Source: Methanoplanus limicola DSM 2279 (GTDB lineage: Archaea; Halobacteriota; Methanomicrobia; Methanomicrobiales; Methanomicrobiaceae). From it: a DNA stretch of 64,000 bases. The translations under genes and the position numbers were made by a program. This document shows, piece after piece, positions 1 through 8,917 of this stretch. The stretch covers positions 1,028,077 to 1,092,076 of the forward strand of contig NZ_CM001436.1 in NCBI RefSeq assembly GCF_000243255.1. The letters are read 5' to 3'. Numbering within the stretch: position 1 is the stretch's first letter; each line of letters opens with the position of its first letter. The notes beneath the pieces are model-generated. The model had not been told where the DNA came from, did no database searches, and saw nothing but the letters and a program-made list of their open reading frames with translations.

Positions 1-1
1 A

Positions 2-865
2 CCGGATGCCTGCGGCTATGCAACATCAGGCGGCACTGAGTCAAATATTCAGGCTCTGCGGATTGCGGGCAAGCAGGCCCGGAGGAAGATGCCGAATGTC
101 GTTGTTCCTGAATCTGTCCACTTCTCATTTGAGAAGGCGTGCGATATCCTCTCATATGAACTCAGAACAGTTCCATGCGATGGTAACCAGAAGATAGATA
201 CGTCAGTGCTTGAGGACTATATTGACAAAAACACAGTATGTATCACAGGCATCGCCGGTTCAACTGAATACGGGGTCGTTGATCCGATAGAGCACCTCTC
301 GGATATATGTTCTGACCGGGAGATATTTCTCCACATTGATGCCGCATTCGGCGGTTTTGTCCTGCCCTTCCTGAAAAATGCACCAAAATTCGACTTTGAA
401 CTGGACGGGGTATCAAGCATATCGGTGGACCCGCATAAGATGGGAATGTCAACAATTCCCTGCGGATGCCTTATTGCAAGGGATCCGTCTTATTTCAAAT
501 CCACCGAGGTTGAGACACCCTACCTGACTGTGCAGAAGGAGTGCACCCTCCTTGGCACAAGGCCCGGAGGACCTGTGGCAGGCGCACTTGCTGTACTTAG
601 ATATCTTGGAAGAAGCGGTTTTGAAGAGATAGTCGGGAAGTGCATGAACAACAACAGAAGACTGATAGACGGGATGGCAGATCTCGGCTATGAAGTGGCC
701 GTGCAGCCGGACGTGAACGTAGCCTCATTTAAATGCGAAAACAGTCCCAAAGGCTGGATAGTCTCAAGGACAAGAGAAGGACATATGAGAACAGTCTGCA
801 TGCCCCATATTACAGAAGATATTATTGACGAATTTTTAAAGGATGTTAGTGAGATAAATGTTTAA
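2..865 (+). CDS. mfnA: L-tyrosine/L-aspartate decarboxylase MfnA (5' end missing)
   Basis: PLP-dependent group II decarboxylase. In methanogens MfnA makes tyramine for methanofuran, and close relatives make beta-alanine for coenzyme A. The frame is open from base 2, so the start lies left of the window. The 287 visible residues begin inside the conserved region [11 protein letters not shown], and about 80 N-terminal residues are probably missing compared with the usual length near 365. HIDAAFGG and SVDPHKMG are visible; the lysine codon at 437-439 is the expected Schiff-base residue. The stop overlaps the start of the next gene by 8 bases, so the two are probably co-transcribed and translationally coupled. 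Tyrosine versus aspartate preference cannot be told from the sequence. Confidence 0.93.
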   Translation, partial: PDACGYATSGGTESNIQALRIAGKQARRKMPNVVVPESVHFSFEKACDILSYELRTVPCDGNQKIDTSVLEDYIDKNTVCITGIAGSTEYGVVDPIEHLSDICSDREIFLHIDAAFGGFVLPFLKNAPKFDFELDGVSSISVDPHKMGMSTIPCGCLIARDPSYFKSTEVETPYLTVQKECTLLGTRPGGPVAGALAVLRYLGRSGFEEIVGKCMNNNRRLIDGMADLGYEVAVQPDVNVASFKCENSPKGWIVSRTREGHMRTVCMPHITEDIIDEFLKDVSEINV

Positions 866-2339
866 TAAGCTGACAGAATCACTGGAAAAATGCCCGATTG
901 TTAAAAGGGGCGAATATAATTATTTTATACATCCGGTAAGCGACGGAGTGCCCATCGTTGAACCGGCACTCTTAAGGGAAGTTGCTGTTCTGATGATAAA
1001 AAAACTCAATCTGGAGGGAGTTACAAAGATTGTGGTCGCCGAAGCTATGGGCATTCATATAGGAGTTGCACTCTCCCTGATGACCGATATTCCGCTGACA
1101 ATTATCAGGAAGAGAGAGTATCAGCTTGAAGGTGAAATTGCACTTCACCAGACAACCGGATATTCAAAGGGAGAACTTTACCTGAACGGAATAGAGAAAG
1201 GCGAGAAGGTAGTTGTAATAGACGATGTCTTCTCAACCGGAGGGACAATGAAGGCTATCCTTGAGGGCATTTCCAGGAAGGGTGCTGAGGTTGCCGATGT
1301 TCTCGTAGTAATAAAAAGAGGTGAATGCGACATCGGAAGGCCGTACAAATACCTCGTCGAAATTGAAGTGACCGGAGACGGTGTGTGTGTGTCACTGACA
1401 CTCAGTTCTGATCTTCTGGAGAAGATTAAAAGATCAGGTGCAGAGACAGTTGCACTCCAGTTCCCCGAAGGCCTTAAGAGAAAGGCATCTCTTTTTTCAG
1501 AGCAGTTAAAGAAAGAGGGTTACAGAGTTATTATCTCCGGAAACCCGTGCTGGGGGGCCTGTGATCTTGACCTTGAGATACTCGGACAGGCCGATATTCT
1601 GGTTCATTTCGGTCATGCACCTGTAGGGGAGTATGACAGGGTGATTTATGAACCCTATTTTCAGGAGATTGATACCGGTTCACTGAATAAAGTGCTGCCG
1701 CATATCTCATCCGGAAATATCTCTGTTGTAACAACAGTTCAGCACGCCCCTCAGATAGATGAGATCATAGAATTTTTCAGATCTGAAGGGTACTCATGCA
1801 CAACAGGAGAGGCATCTGAGAGAACGCCGTACAGAGGGCAGGTCCTCGGCTGCACATACAGTGCCGCAAAGAATACAGGTGCTGATGAGATACTGTACAT
1901 AGGCACAGGGGTGTTTCATGCAATCGGTGTTAAACTCGCAACCGGGATTAAGGTGACGGCATTCGATCCTGTAACAGGTGAGATTCAGGTTATTGACGAG
2001 TCAAAGATGCTGAGAGTCCGGTTCGCAAAGATAGAGAAGGCACGAAGTGCAGATAATATTGCCATTATTGTCAGTACAAAATCAGGACAGAGAAGAGAAG
2101 ACCTTGCAGAGAGGCTCTGGTCACTCTCAAAAAGAGCAGATATTGTATATATAAAAGAGATTACGCCCGATGCACTTCTCAATCTGGGTTACGGTGCATA
2201 TGTCAATACAGCATGCCCGCGTCTTGCATATGACGATAATGTACGCTTCCCGGCACCGCTTCTCTCACCTGAGGAGTATGAGATTCTCCTGGGTGTAAGG
2301 GAATGGGAAGATTATGAGATAGATGAGATTGTCCGGTAG
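858..2339 (+). CDS. Fusion: hypoxanthine/guanine phosphoribosyltransferase (Hpt-type) + diphthamide synthase Dph2
   Basis: One uninterrupted 493-residue frame joins two enzymes. Residues 1-178 match archaeal purine phosphoribosyltransferases (purine salvage), with the PRPP loop [10 protein letters not shown] at 121-130. Residues 180-493 match archaeal Dph2, the iron-sulfur enzyme that starts diphthamide synthesis on elongation factor 2. The three expected cluster cysteines are present: C235 in NPCWGACD, C332 in LGCTYS and C453 in NTACPRL. Both catalytic halves look complete. The start overlaps the mfnA stop. In most archaea these are separate proteins, so this is a fusion, or a sequencing error removed a stop/start; no internal frameshift is visible. 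Family calls are confident; joint function is unknown. Confidence 0.9.
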   Translation: MFNKLTESLEKCPIVKRGEYNYFIHPVSDGVPIVEPALLREVAVLMIKKLNLEGVTKIVVAEAMGIHIGVALSLMTDIPLTIIRKREYQLEGEIALHQTTGYSKGELYLNGIEKGEKVVVIDDVFSTGGTMKAILEGISRKGAEVADVLVVIKRGECDIGRPYKYLVEIEVTGDGVCVSLTLSSDLLEKIKRSGAETVALQFPEGLKRKASLFSEQLKKEGYRVIISGNPCWGACDLDLEILGQADILVHFGHAPVGEYDRVIYEPYFQEIDTGSLNKVLPHISSGNISVVTTVQHAPQIDEIIEFFRSEGYSCTTGEASERTPYRGQVLGCTYSAAKNTGADEILYIGTGVFHAIGVKLATGIKVTAFDPVTGEIQVIDESKMLRVRFAKIEKARSADNIAIIVSTKSGQRREDLAERLWSLSKRADIVYIKEITPDALLNLGYGAYVNTACPRLAYDDNVRFPAPLLSPEEYEILLGVREWEDYEIDEIVR

Positions 2340-2396
2340 AAATTACGGATAATAAAAGAGATAATAAGGACATCATATATACCCGCAAATAGCGGA

Positions 2397-2408
2397 GAAT
2401 ATAAATTT
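2397..2408 (+). promoter_or_regulatory. TATA-like box for the METTL5-like gene
   Basis: A GAATATAAATTT stretch lies in the 125-base spacer after the Hpt-Dph2 gene, 57 bases before the TTG start. It fits an archaeal TATA element, implying a leader of about 30 bases. Confidence 0.4.
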
Positions 2409-2464
2409 CCCTCCTAAAAACTGAGATAAGGCTATCAATAACCGTAAAAAGGCAGGTACAGCAA

Positions 2465-3070
2465 TTGAAACTAAGAAAACTTGAAATGATTCTTCAGGGA
2501 CTGAAGGATTTTGAAAATCCCGATGTATCCCTTGAGCAGTACTCAACGCCGGCAGAAGTCGCTGCCAGAATGCTCTATCATGCCTATATGAAAGGAGACA
2601 TTGAGAATATGAATATTCTGGACTTAGGGTGCGGAACAGGTGTTCTCTCCTGCGGTGCGGCACTTCTTGATGCTTCAGAAGTTACAGGAGTTGATACTGA
2701 CGGCAGTGCACTTGCCATTGCAGCAGAGAATGCTGAAAAGCTCTCACTGGATGTCAGCTTCATTGAGGCCGACATACAGGAGATCAATTGCGAAGATATC
2801 GACACCGTGATTATGAACCCCCCCTTTGGCGCACAGAATAAGCATGCTGACCGTCCCTTTATCGATAAAGCGGTTGAATGTGCAGAGATAACCTACGGAA
2901 TATTCAATGAAGGTTCATCCGGATTTGTTGAGTCGTACCTTAAGGGAAAGGCTGTTGTGGACGAGAAGATCAGATGCGAATTCCCGATGAAGAGGACATT
3001 CGCCCACCACAAAAAAGACTGCGTTGAGATCCGCGTTGAAATTCTCAGGATAAAGAGGATTAACGGCTGA
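2465..3070 (+). CDS. METTL5-like RNA N6-adenine methyltransferase
   Basis: 201-residue Rossmann-fold SAM-dependent methylase. The N-terminus (KLRKLEM, LEQYSTP) and the SAM loop DLGCGTGVLS, followed by the catalytic NPPFG, match the archaeal METTL5-like family. Such proteins methylate adenine in rRNA in eukaryotes, and the archaeal forms are thought to act on RNA too. The start is TTG at 2465: the homologous N-terminus begins there and no upstream ATG is available. It ends 5 bases before the next gene's start, suggesting one operon with the MFS transporter. The substrate is inferred from the family only. Confidence 0.85.
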   Translation: MKLRKLEMILQGLKDFENPDVSLEQYSTPAEVAARMLYHAYMKGDIENMNILDLGCGTGVLSCGAALLDASEVTGVDTDGSALAIAAENAEKLSLDVSFIEADIQEINCEDIDTVIMNPPFGAQNKHADRPFIDKAVECAEITYGIFNEGSSGFVESYLKGKAVVDEKIRCEFPMKRTFAHHKKDCVEIRVEILRIKRING

Positions 3071-3075
3071 TTATT

Positions 3076-4263
3076 ATGGAGAAAAGAGTCAGGACAGTGC
3101 TCGGACTTTCCGCAGCACACTGTATTAACGATATTTACTCTCCTGTTCTCCCGGCAATACTGCCGCTTCTGATCATTCAGGAGGGATATTCATACTTCCT
3201 TGCCGGAATTCTGGTTACAGTCTATAACCTCTCTTCATCATTCACCCAGCCAGTTATCGGATGGCTGTATGATAAAAAGAACATCAGAGTCCCGATTCCG
3301 ATATCAGTACTCTTCTGTGCATTTTTCATGTCCTTTATAGGGCTGATGCACAGCTATGAGATGATGCTCCTGTTTGCAGTCGGAGGTGCGCTCGGCCATG
3401 CTTTCTTTCACCCAAGCGCACTTGGACTTGTGAGCAGGATTGCAGACGGGCCTGACCGGGGACGGCTGACATCACTCTTTGTTGTCGACGGAAATCTTGG
3501 CTTTGCAATAGGGCCTGTGCTCGCCGGAATTCTGGTGGCATTCGGGGGAACGGATGCACTGGTATTTCTGATAATACCTGCCCTTGCAATTGCCGTTGTA
3601 CTTAAAAAACTCCTGCCGCCCGTATCTGAGCTTGAGAAGAGTTATGCAAAAACTGATGATAATTCCGGGAAGAAAAAAATCCCTGCAGGCCCTATATCCA
3701 TGCTGGTGGCGGCATCTGCATTCAGGTCATGGGTCATCTTCTCGTCAGTGGCATTTATCCCGACATTTCTTACCACACGGGGTTTTGACCTGATAACCGC
3801 AAACCTGCTGACCTCGCTCATGCTCATCGCCGGAGTTGCGGGCCAGATTATCGGTGCCACGATGTCAGATAAATACGGCAGAAAAGAGTATATTATGTTT
3901 GGAATGATAACTGCAATCCCGCCGTTCTTCCTCTTCCTGGCAACTGAGGGTATAATATCAATCATTGCAATGTTTGCGTTCGGATATTTCCTCTGGTCCA
4001 CATTCTCTGTTACTGTTGCAATGTCGCATGAACTGGCACCCGGAGGCACAGGAACTGTATCGGGACTGATGCTTGGTTTTGCAGTAGGTGCAGGAGGTGC
4101 AGGAGTTGCAGTCACCGGATATATCGCAGATCTTACATCCGCACAGACCGCATTTACATTCCTGATAGTCCCGATAATTATTGCACTGATACTCTTTGCT
4201 CTCCTGCCATATCCCTGGAAACTGCTAAAAAAAGATAAACTGACTGAGAGTACAGTTAATTAA
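3076..4263 (+). CDS. MFS transporter, fosmidomycin-resistance (Fsr) type
   Basis: 395-residue polytopic membrane protein with about 12 hydrophobic segments, the AAHCINDIYSP start typical of the Fsr group, and the inter-helix motif GWLYDKKN. Family members are proton-driven exporters of small molecules. It follows the METTL5-like gene by 5 bases and converges with the HEAT-repeat gene, overlapping it tail to tail by 8 bases (4256-4263). The substrate is unknown. Confidence 0.85.
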   Translation: MEKRVRTVLGLSAAHCINDIYSPVLPAILPLLIIQEGYSYFLAGILVTVYNLSSSFTQPVIGWLYDKKNIRVPIPISVLFCAFFMSFIGLMHSYEMMLLFAVGGALGHAFFHPSALGLVSRIADGPDRGRLTSLFVVDGNLGFAIGPVLAGILVAFGGTDALVFLIIPALAIAVVLKKLLPPVSELEKSYAKTDDNSGKKKIPAGPISMLVAASAFRSWVIFSSVAFIPTFLTTRGFDLITANLLTSLMLIAGVAGQIIGATMSDKYGRKEYIMFGMITAIPPFFLFLATEGIISIIAMFAFGYFLWSTFSVTVAMSHELAPGGTGTVSGLMLGFAVGAGGAGVAVTGYIADLTSAQTAFTFLIVPIIIALILFALLPYPWKLLKKDKLTESTVN

Positions 4264-5659
4264 TATCAAATATTCTTTTATACTGAAGATATTCCTCTCC
4301 GGCAGCCTCAATAAGCTTTTTCCTAAGTTCATAAGTGGATTTATCGACTGCCTTCTGAATTTCAGCCATTGCAGCCTCTGTCCCTATAAGCCCCAGTGAC
4401 TCAACAATCCTCTCCTTAACCTGAGGGTCATCCTCTTTAAAAAATCTCTCAGATAACGCCTCTACAATGTCATTGCCGGAAGTTTTACCGAGAGCACCTG
4501 CGGCTGCAAGCCTGACTCCCCTTACAGGATCATTTAAGAGAGGAAGAAGACATTCTGTATATCGTCCGTCTCCGAGCCGCCCGACTGTCTTGGCAGATTC
4601 CCGGCGGACATAATGGTTCTCATCCCCAAGAAGCGGGATTATATATTTCAGTGATTCGCTGACACCTATAATACGCAGCGAAGTGACACAGCCGGCTCTT
4701 ATCTTCCAGCGGCCGTCAACCAAAGAATCAATGAGAGGCGCTACTGCCGGTTCTCCAATCCTCGCGAGAGCCTGAACGGCAGAGTTATGCACACGCCGTG
4801 ATCTGTCATTTAAGGAGTCAATAAGGGCACAGATATTGTCTGGAGAACCGATTATCCCAAGCATCTTTGCCGAGTTCTCCCTTACCGGAATAGAGTCATT
4901 ACTCTCAAGCGCCTTTACCAGAAACTCCTCGGCAGATTTTCCTATTGCAAGTATCGCAGATTCAGTATTTACCAGTATATCACGTTCATTTATCCGGAAA
5001 GATTCAATAAGCGGCATAATCTGTTCAGGGGGAATAGTCTGTGCAGGTATTTTGGGACCTGTGCAGGGTGATTTAAACCCTTCAGCCATCCCTGCCGGGG
5101 AACCCGCAGAACCGGCAGATGCAGAAAAACTTTTCTTTACACCAGGCCCTGCGGCGGAAAGAGACTTTTCCTCTCTGAGCAATTCGTTACTCTCAGCTGA
5201 GCCTGATGCCATAATGCCTCCTTCCAGAGAGGGAACCGATAAAGACGGGAGTTTTGCTATGGAGTCTTTCACCTCCGCATCACCCGTATAGCCCGGAATT
5301 TTAAGGATGGCAAAGAAGACCCAGAGATATATCACCGAAGTGAATACCACAAACATCGCATCAATGCTGAGTCCGTAGAATATGAATGAAAAGATAATTG
5401 AGATGAAAACAACCAGCAGTATTACAACATGAATCATCCTGTTTTGCGGGTACCATAATGCAGTTAGAACAAGAGGAATGTAAATGAGGTGCGGTGTCAT
5501 TCTGGCAATTATGTAGGCACTCTCATCAATTCTGGAGGATGAAAATGAATAGAACCCCAGGATTGCAATGACAATAAAATAAAGAACCAGCACATATACT
5601 TTAATGAAATCAGAATGCCTCCCTGCCGTGAATTTCCTGTAATAATTCTTTTTATTCAT
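4256..5659 (-). CDS. Membrane-anchored HEAT-repeat protein
   Basis: 467 residues. Residues about 15-125 contain four or five hydrophobic segments. Residues 125-215 form a low-complexity linker rich in Ser, Gly, Ala and Pro. From about 215 to the end there are repeated helical units of the HEAT/PBS-lyase type (for example IGEPAVAPLIDSLVD and IGSPDNICALIDSLND). HEAT repeats make protein-binding surfaces; here they would face the cytoplasm from a membrane anchor. No catalytic motif is visible. It is divergent from the PAS gene at 6120 and overlaps the MFS gene at its 3' end. Function unknown. Confidence 0.8.
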   Translation of the reverse strand: MNKKNYYRKFTAGRHSDFIKVYVLVLYFIVIAILGFYSFSSSRIDESAYIIARMTPHLIYIPLVLTALWYPQNRMIHVVILLVVFISIIFSFIFYGLSIDAMFVVFTSVIYLWVFFAILKIPGYTGDAEVKDSIAKLPSLSVPSLEGGIMASGSAESNELLREEKSLSAAGPGVKKSFSASAGSAGSPAGMAEGFKSPCTGPKIPAQTIPPEQIMPLIESFRINERDILVNTESAILAIGKSAEEFLVKALESNDSIPVRENSAKMLGIIGSPDNICALIDSLNDRSRRVHNSAVQALARIGEPAVAPLIDSLVDGRWKIRAGCVTSLRIIGVSESLKYIIPLLGDENHYVRRESAKTVGRLGDGRYTECLLPLLNDPVRGVRLAAAGALGKTSGNDIVEALSERFFKEDDPQVKERIVESLGLIGTEAAMAEIQKAVDKSTYELRKKLIEAAGEEYLQYKRIFDIN

Positions 5660-6119
5660 ATTATTCTCCGATTTTTTCCCGGAAAAACCACAGTAATCAC
5701 AGAGAAGAGAGATTACTCTGATCAGTTTACCTGAACTTTACCACATAATCTGAATCAGACATATTTATATCAATCAGCCGGAACACTGAATATACGCAGG
5801 TCTTCCGGGGATATTTAAGGTCAGAGATCAGAACAGAAATTTTTAATCTGCATGATGTAAATATGACTGAAATTCAAATATTATTTTTTAAAATTGTCAT
5901 TTGATATTATTATAACCTTCTTTTGTAATTTTCGGAGATAAAAAAGGAAGAAGATAATTATTTAAGCGATGCATAAAACATTTAGAATCAGGCAGAATAC
6001 TACCGGAGAGAGTATTACAGGATAAATAACAAGACCGGGAATTTATGAATATAAATATTCATATTTCCCGCCATTTTATGCTTTAAATTTGCAAATAATA
6101 AATTAAAAGGGGAATTTCA
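5660..6119. other. 460-base divergent intergenic region
   Basis: AT-rich spacer between the HEAT gene (-) and the PAS gene (+). It holds no convincing ORF. It contains an inverted repeat AGTAATC/GATTACT at 5692-5717 on the HEAT side and a long hairpin overlapping a TATA-like sequence at 6036-6070 on the PAS side. Confidence 0.6.
6036..6070 (+). promoter_or_regulatory. Long inverted repeat over a TATA-like core (operator candidate)
   Basis: Arms of 16-17 bases (starting CGGGAA at 6036 and ending TTCCCG at 6070) are complementary except for one unpaired base. The inner part is ATGAATAT-AA-ATATTCAT at 6045-6062. The centre reads TATAAATA, so a regulator binding this palindrome would block TBP. 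The PAS gene starts 50 bases downstream after a good ribosome binding site (AGGGGAA). Confidence 0.5.
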
Positions 6120-7175
6120 ATGAATAAAAATAAAAAGAGTGAGTTTACAACCGATGAAAAAGGGCTTAAAATGTGGGCCGAAGAGGAGGAGAGAAAAACC
6201 GGACATATGTGGGAGAAGATATATGACGCAATAGCTGACCCGATCTTTATCCTTGACAGCACCGGCCTCATACTGAGTATGAATAAAGCTTCAGAAGAAC
6301 TGTTAGAGGTTAAATTTCCGGAGATAAAGGGCAGCAGATGTTATCAGATTGTCCATAAAACGGCGACATTCATTGAAGGATGCCCTTTCAGGAAGTCAAT
6401 GAAATCAGGAGAGAGGGAGAGCTATAAACTTCAGATTGGCACACGCTGGTACAGAGTATCTGTTGATCCAATAAAAAATTCCAGGGACGATGTTATAGGT
6501 GCTGTTCATATTATTACCGACATAGATGACCTGATTAAGACTCATGCAAAACGCGCCCAGCTCGGAGCCATTATAGAGAATACAGATGAGGCTGTAATAG
6601 GAACGGATCCAGACGGCATAATAGAAAGCTGGAACAACGGGGCAGAGAGGATATTTGGATTTACTGAAGATGAGATAACGGGAGAACCGTTCGTTAAACT
6701 TCTGAAGGAAGAGCATAAAAATGAACCTGATGAGATCAGAACGGAACTTGCTGAAAAAATACGGATTTCAGGAAGGGAATGGAAGATGATCCAGAAAGAC
6801 GGTTCAGAAACCGAGATTGAACTAAGCTTTTCCCCGATATATGATGAAAGAGATGTATTTTACGGGGTATCATATATAGGGCATAATATCGGCCCTCAAA
6901 GGCTTGCCGAGAGAGAACTTCTGGCATATATGACCGAATCATTCATCCGGATGAAAAAACCCGTTGAGATTATCAACAGTAATCTAAGGGAGATATCAGT
7001 TCTTTATGATAACGGTGAGATCAGTGGCGATGATACAAATGAGATGATAAAGATCCAGATCAGAAATGCAGAACAGATCCTGAAAAACCTCTATGAACTG
7101 AACAGAAAGATGGTTGAGAATAATTCAGGAATTCCGGATGAATACCGCGTATTCTTCCTTGAAGAGAAGAATTAA
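6120..7175 (+). CDS. Two-PAS-domain signalling protein without a kinase domain
   Basis: 351-residue cytosolic protein. PAS 1 spans about residues 28-138 (DAIADPIFILDSTG) and PAS 2 about 142-265 (IIENTDEAVIGTDPDG, WNNGAERIFGFTEDEITGE). The last 85 residues are helical and resemble a dimerisation segment, but no phospho-acceptor histidine motif and no HATPase domain follow. Its stop overlaps the start of the KaiC-like gene by one base, so the two are one operon and probably work together. The ligand is unknown. Confidence 0.8.
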   Translation: MNKNKKSEFTTDEKGLKMWAEEEERKTGHMWEKIYDAIADPIFILDSTGLILSMNKASEELLEVKFPEIKGSRCYQIVHKTATFIEGCPFRKSMKSGERESYKLQIGTRWYRVSVDPIKNSRDDVIGAVHIITDIDDLIKTHAKRAQLGAIIENTDEAVIGTDPDGIIESWNNGAERIFGFTEDEITGEPFVKLLKEEHKNEPDEIRTELAEKIRISGREWKMIQKDGSETEIELSFSPIYDERDVFYGVSYIGHNIGPQRLAERELLAYMTESFIRMKKPVEIINSNLREISVLYDNGEISGDDTNEMIKIQIRNAEQILKNLYELNRKMVENNSGIPDEYRVFFLEEKN

Positions 7176-7735
7176 TGGTGCAATACCTCATGAATTCAAC
7201 AGAGATTGTAACTGATGAAGAGAGCATAGTCCTTTATTTTTCCGAACCGGAGAAAGGGCGGGCCACCAACACTGATATAATTCACAACTGCATCGGTAAA
7301 GGTTACAGAGTGATAGTTGTCACAAATAATTTTCCTTCAAAGGTTTTAGAGAAACTTTATGTAAAAAATGGTATAAATCCGGATGAGGTATTTTTCATAG
7401 ACCAGGTAACCTCTTTTGGAGGTGGAAGTTCTGTAAAGTCTGACGGAAATCATATAATGATCAGAAGTCCGCAGGACCTCACAGGACTCTCAATGGCTTT
7501 TTCTGATGTAATGAAAAAATTCAGCGGAGATAAAATTTTCATTCTGTTTGATTCACTGAGCACTATGCTCATCTATCTTCCGTCTGACAAAGTGGTAAAG
7601 TTCATGCATTTCATTACAACGAAACTGAGGACACTTGAAGAGTCAGGAGCGATTCTTGCAGTAAAAGGAGGTCTTGATCCAATGCTGTATTCACAGGTAG
7701 GTTCCCTTGTGGATGAGATCGTTGATATCGGATGA
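7175..7735 (+). CDS. KaiC/RAD55-like protein lacking a Walker A motif
   Basis: 186 residues with a RecA-like core pattern: a hydrophobic strand before NNFPSKVLEKL and a Walker-B-like strand KIFILFDSLSTMLIY near residue 127. The N-terminal Gly-Lys-Thr/Ser loop expected of a nucleotide-binding KaiC domain is absent. Similar short proteins occur beside PAS-domain sensors in methanogens. I infer a non-hydrolysing partner or output module of the PAS protein encoded just upstream. The exact family is uncertain. Confidence 0.65.
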   Translation: MVQYLMNSTEIVTDEESIVLYFSEPEKGRATNTDIIHNCIGKGYRVIVVTNNFPSKVLEKLYVKNGINPDEVFFIDQVTSFGGGSSVKSDGNHIMIRSPQDLTGLSMAFSDVMKKFSGDKIFILFDSLSTMLIYLPSDKVVKFMHFITTKLRTLEESGAILAVKGGLDPMLYSQVGSLVDEIVDIG

Positions 7736-7919
7736 TTATGGGATATTGGGAAATTACAGAATTTCACATTTAAATCCGGAATTTCCGGATTTAACCTCTG
7801 AAAACACGGCACTAATTCACAGGGAGTAAAAATCCGTTGAAGAATCTCCTGACCAAACCACATTTAAATATTAACAGAACCAATATTTTCAGGAAATTTT
7901 CTTTACTTTTACACTATGA

Positions 7920-7992
7920 ACTCCCGTGGTGTAGTGGTCAATCATACCGGCCTTTGGAGCCGGTAACGGCGGTTCGAATCCGCCCGGGAGTA
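7920..7992 (+). tRNA. tRNA-Gln (anticodon UUG)
   Basis: A complete cloverleaf is visible. The acceptor arms ACTCCCG (7920-7926) and CGGGAGT (7985-7991) pair over 7 bp. The D arm contains GTGTAGTGGTCAAT. The anticodon stem CCGGC/GCCGG has loop CTTTGGA, placing anticodon TTG at 7954-7956. The T arm is GGCGG-TTCGAAT-CCGCC. The discriminator base is A; CCA is not encoded. A TTTAAATA sequence at 7863-7870 may be its promoter. Confidence 0.96.
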
Positions 7993-8215
7993 TATCTCTT
8001 TATCATCCGGAAATTTATAATATTCAAAATTCAACAGTCAGAAATCCCAAATCTTAAATCAGGCGGATATATCAGTAACTTACATCCTGCTTCCTGCCAA
8101 AAGAGAGACAGATGTCACCCGGTCAGGTTGCAATCACAATAACGATGTAAACCGGATTTTCTTAACCGGAATAAAACAGAGGCATAACTCTATTAATCAC
8201 CGGAATAAAAACTTC

Positions 8216-8917
8216 ATGAAGAATATGGGAAAAACCCGAAAGAATAAGCAGAAAAATAATACAGACATCCAAAAAGAAAAAGGCAATAATCTGCGTAGAA
8301 GTCTGGAAGCATTTTTTAAAAGTGAAGATCCTGTCAGAGGCACAATAAAGGATATTCTCTGGGTAATTGTTGTAGTTGGTGTTATAGCAGCCGGGCTTTA
8401 TATATTCTCAGGCACATGGCCGGCAGTGGTTGCAGTTGAGTCTGAGAGCATGGTTCCGAATATGAATGTCGGGGATCTTATCTTCGTTGTCGAGGAGAAC
8501 AGGTTTGGTGAACTTCAGACCTGGGAAGACGGACTTGCAACAGGCTACGGGAAATTTAACAGCATGCCCGATCTCCAGAGCAGAAATGTCTATGGCGATG
8601 TCATCATCTACAAACCAAACGGCGACGATTCAGTACACCCGATAATTCACAGGGCCGTTGAATGGTATGAGGGAAACACAAGCAGCGGGTACATCACAAA
8701 AGGGGACAATAACCAGATTGCAGACCAGTTGAGCGGCATATCCGGGATAGGGCAGATTATGCCGGTTAAGAAGGAATGGGTTGTTGGAAAAGCACTCTTT
8801 TCAGTACCTCTTATAGGATACGCCCCCCTGCATATCGTAGAATTTGCCATAATATTAATCCTGATAATGGTTGTACATGAACTGTACATAAGGTCAGACG
8901 GGAGAGATAAAAAATGA
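8216..8917 (+). CDS. Signal peptidase I, archaeal Sec11 type
   Basis: 233-residue membrane protease that removes Sec signal peptides outside the membrane. There is a charged N-terminal tail (1-45), a transmembrane helix about 47-65, and the catalytic Ser78 in SESMVPNM. His145 in HPIIHRAV replaces the bacterial lysine, as in the Sec11/archaeal Ser-His type. The KGDNNQIAD box and a second C-terminal membrane helix (about 205-222) are present. A start at the second Met (8225) is also possible. The stop overlaps the cofH start as ATGA. Confidence 0.9.
   Translation: MKNMGKTRKNKQKNNTDIQKEKGNNLRRSLEAFFKSEDPVRGTIKDILWVIVVVGVIAAGLYIFSGTWPAVVAVESESMVPNMNVGDLIFVVEENRFGELQTWEDGLATGYGKFNSMPDLQSRNVYGDVIIYKPNGDDSVHPIIHRAVEWYEGNTSSGYITKGDNNQIADQLSGISGIGQIMPVKKEWVVGKALFSVPLIGYAPLHIVEFAIILILIMVVHELYIRSDGRDKK

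Noticed and set aside
7837-8142. 101-codon ORF on +
   Set aside because: It runs straight through tRNA-Gln and shows no protein pattern.
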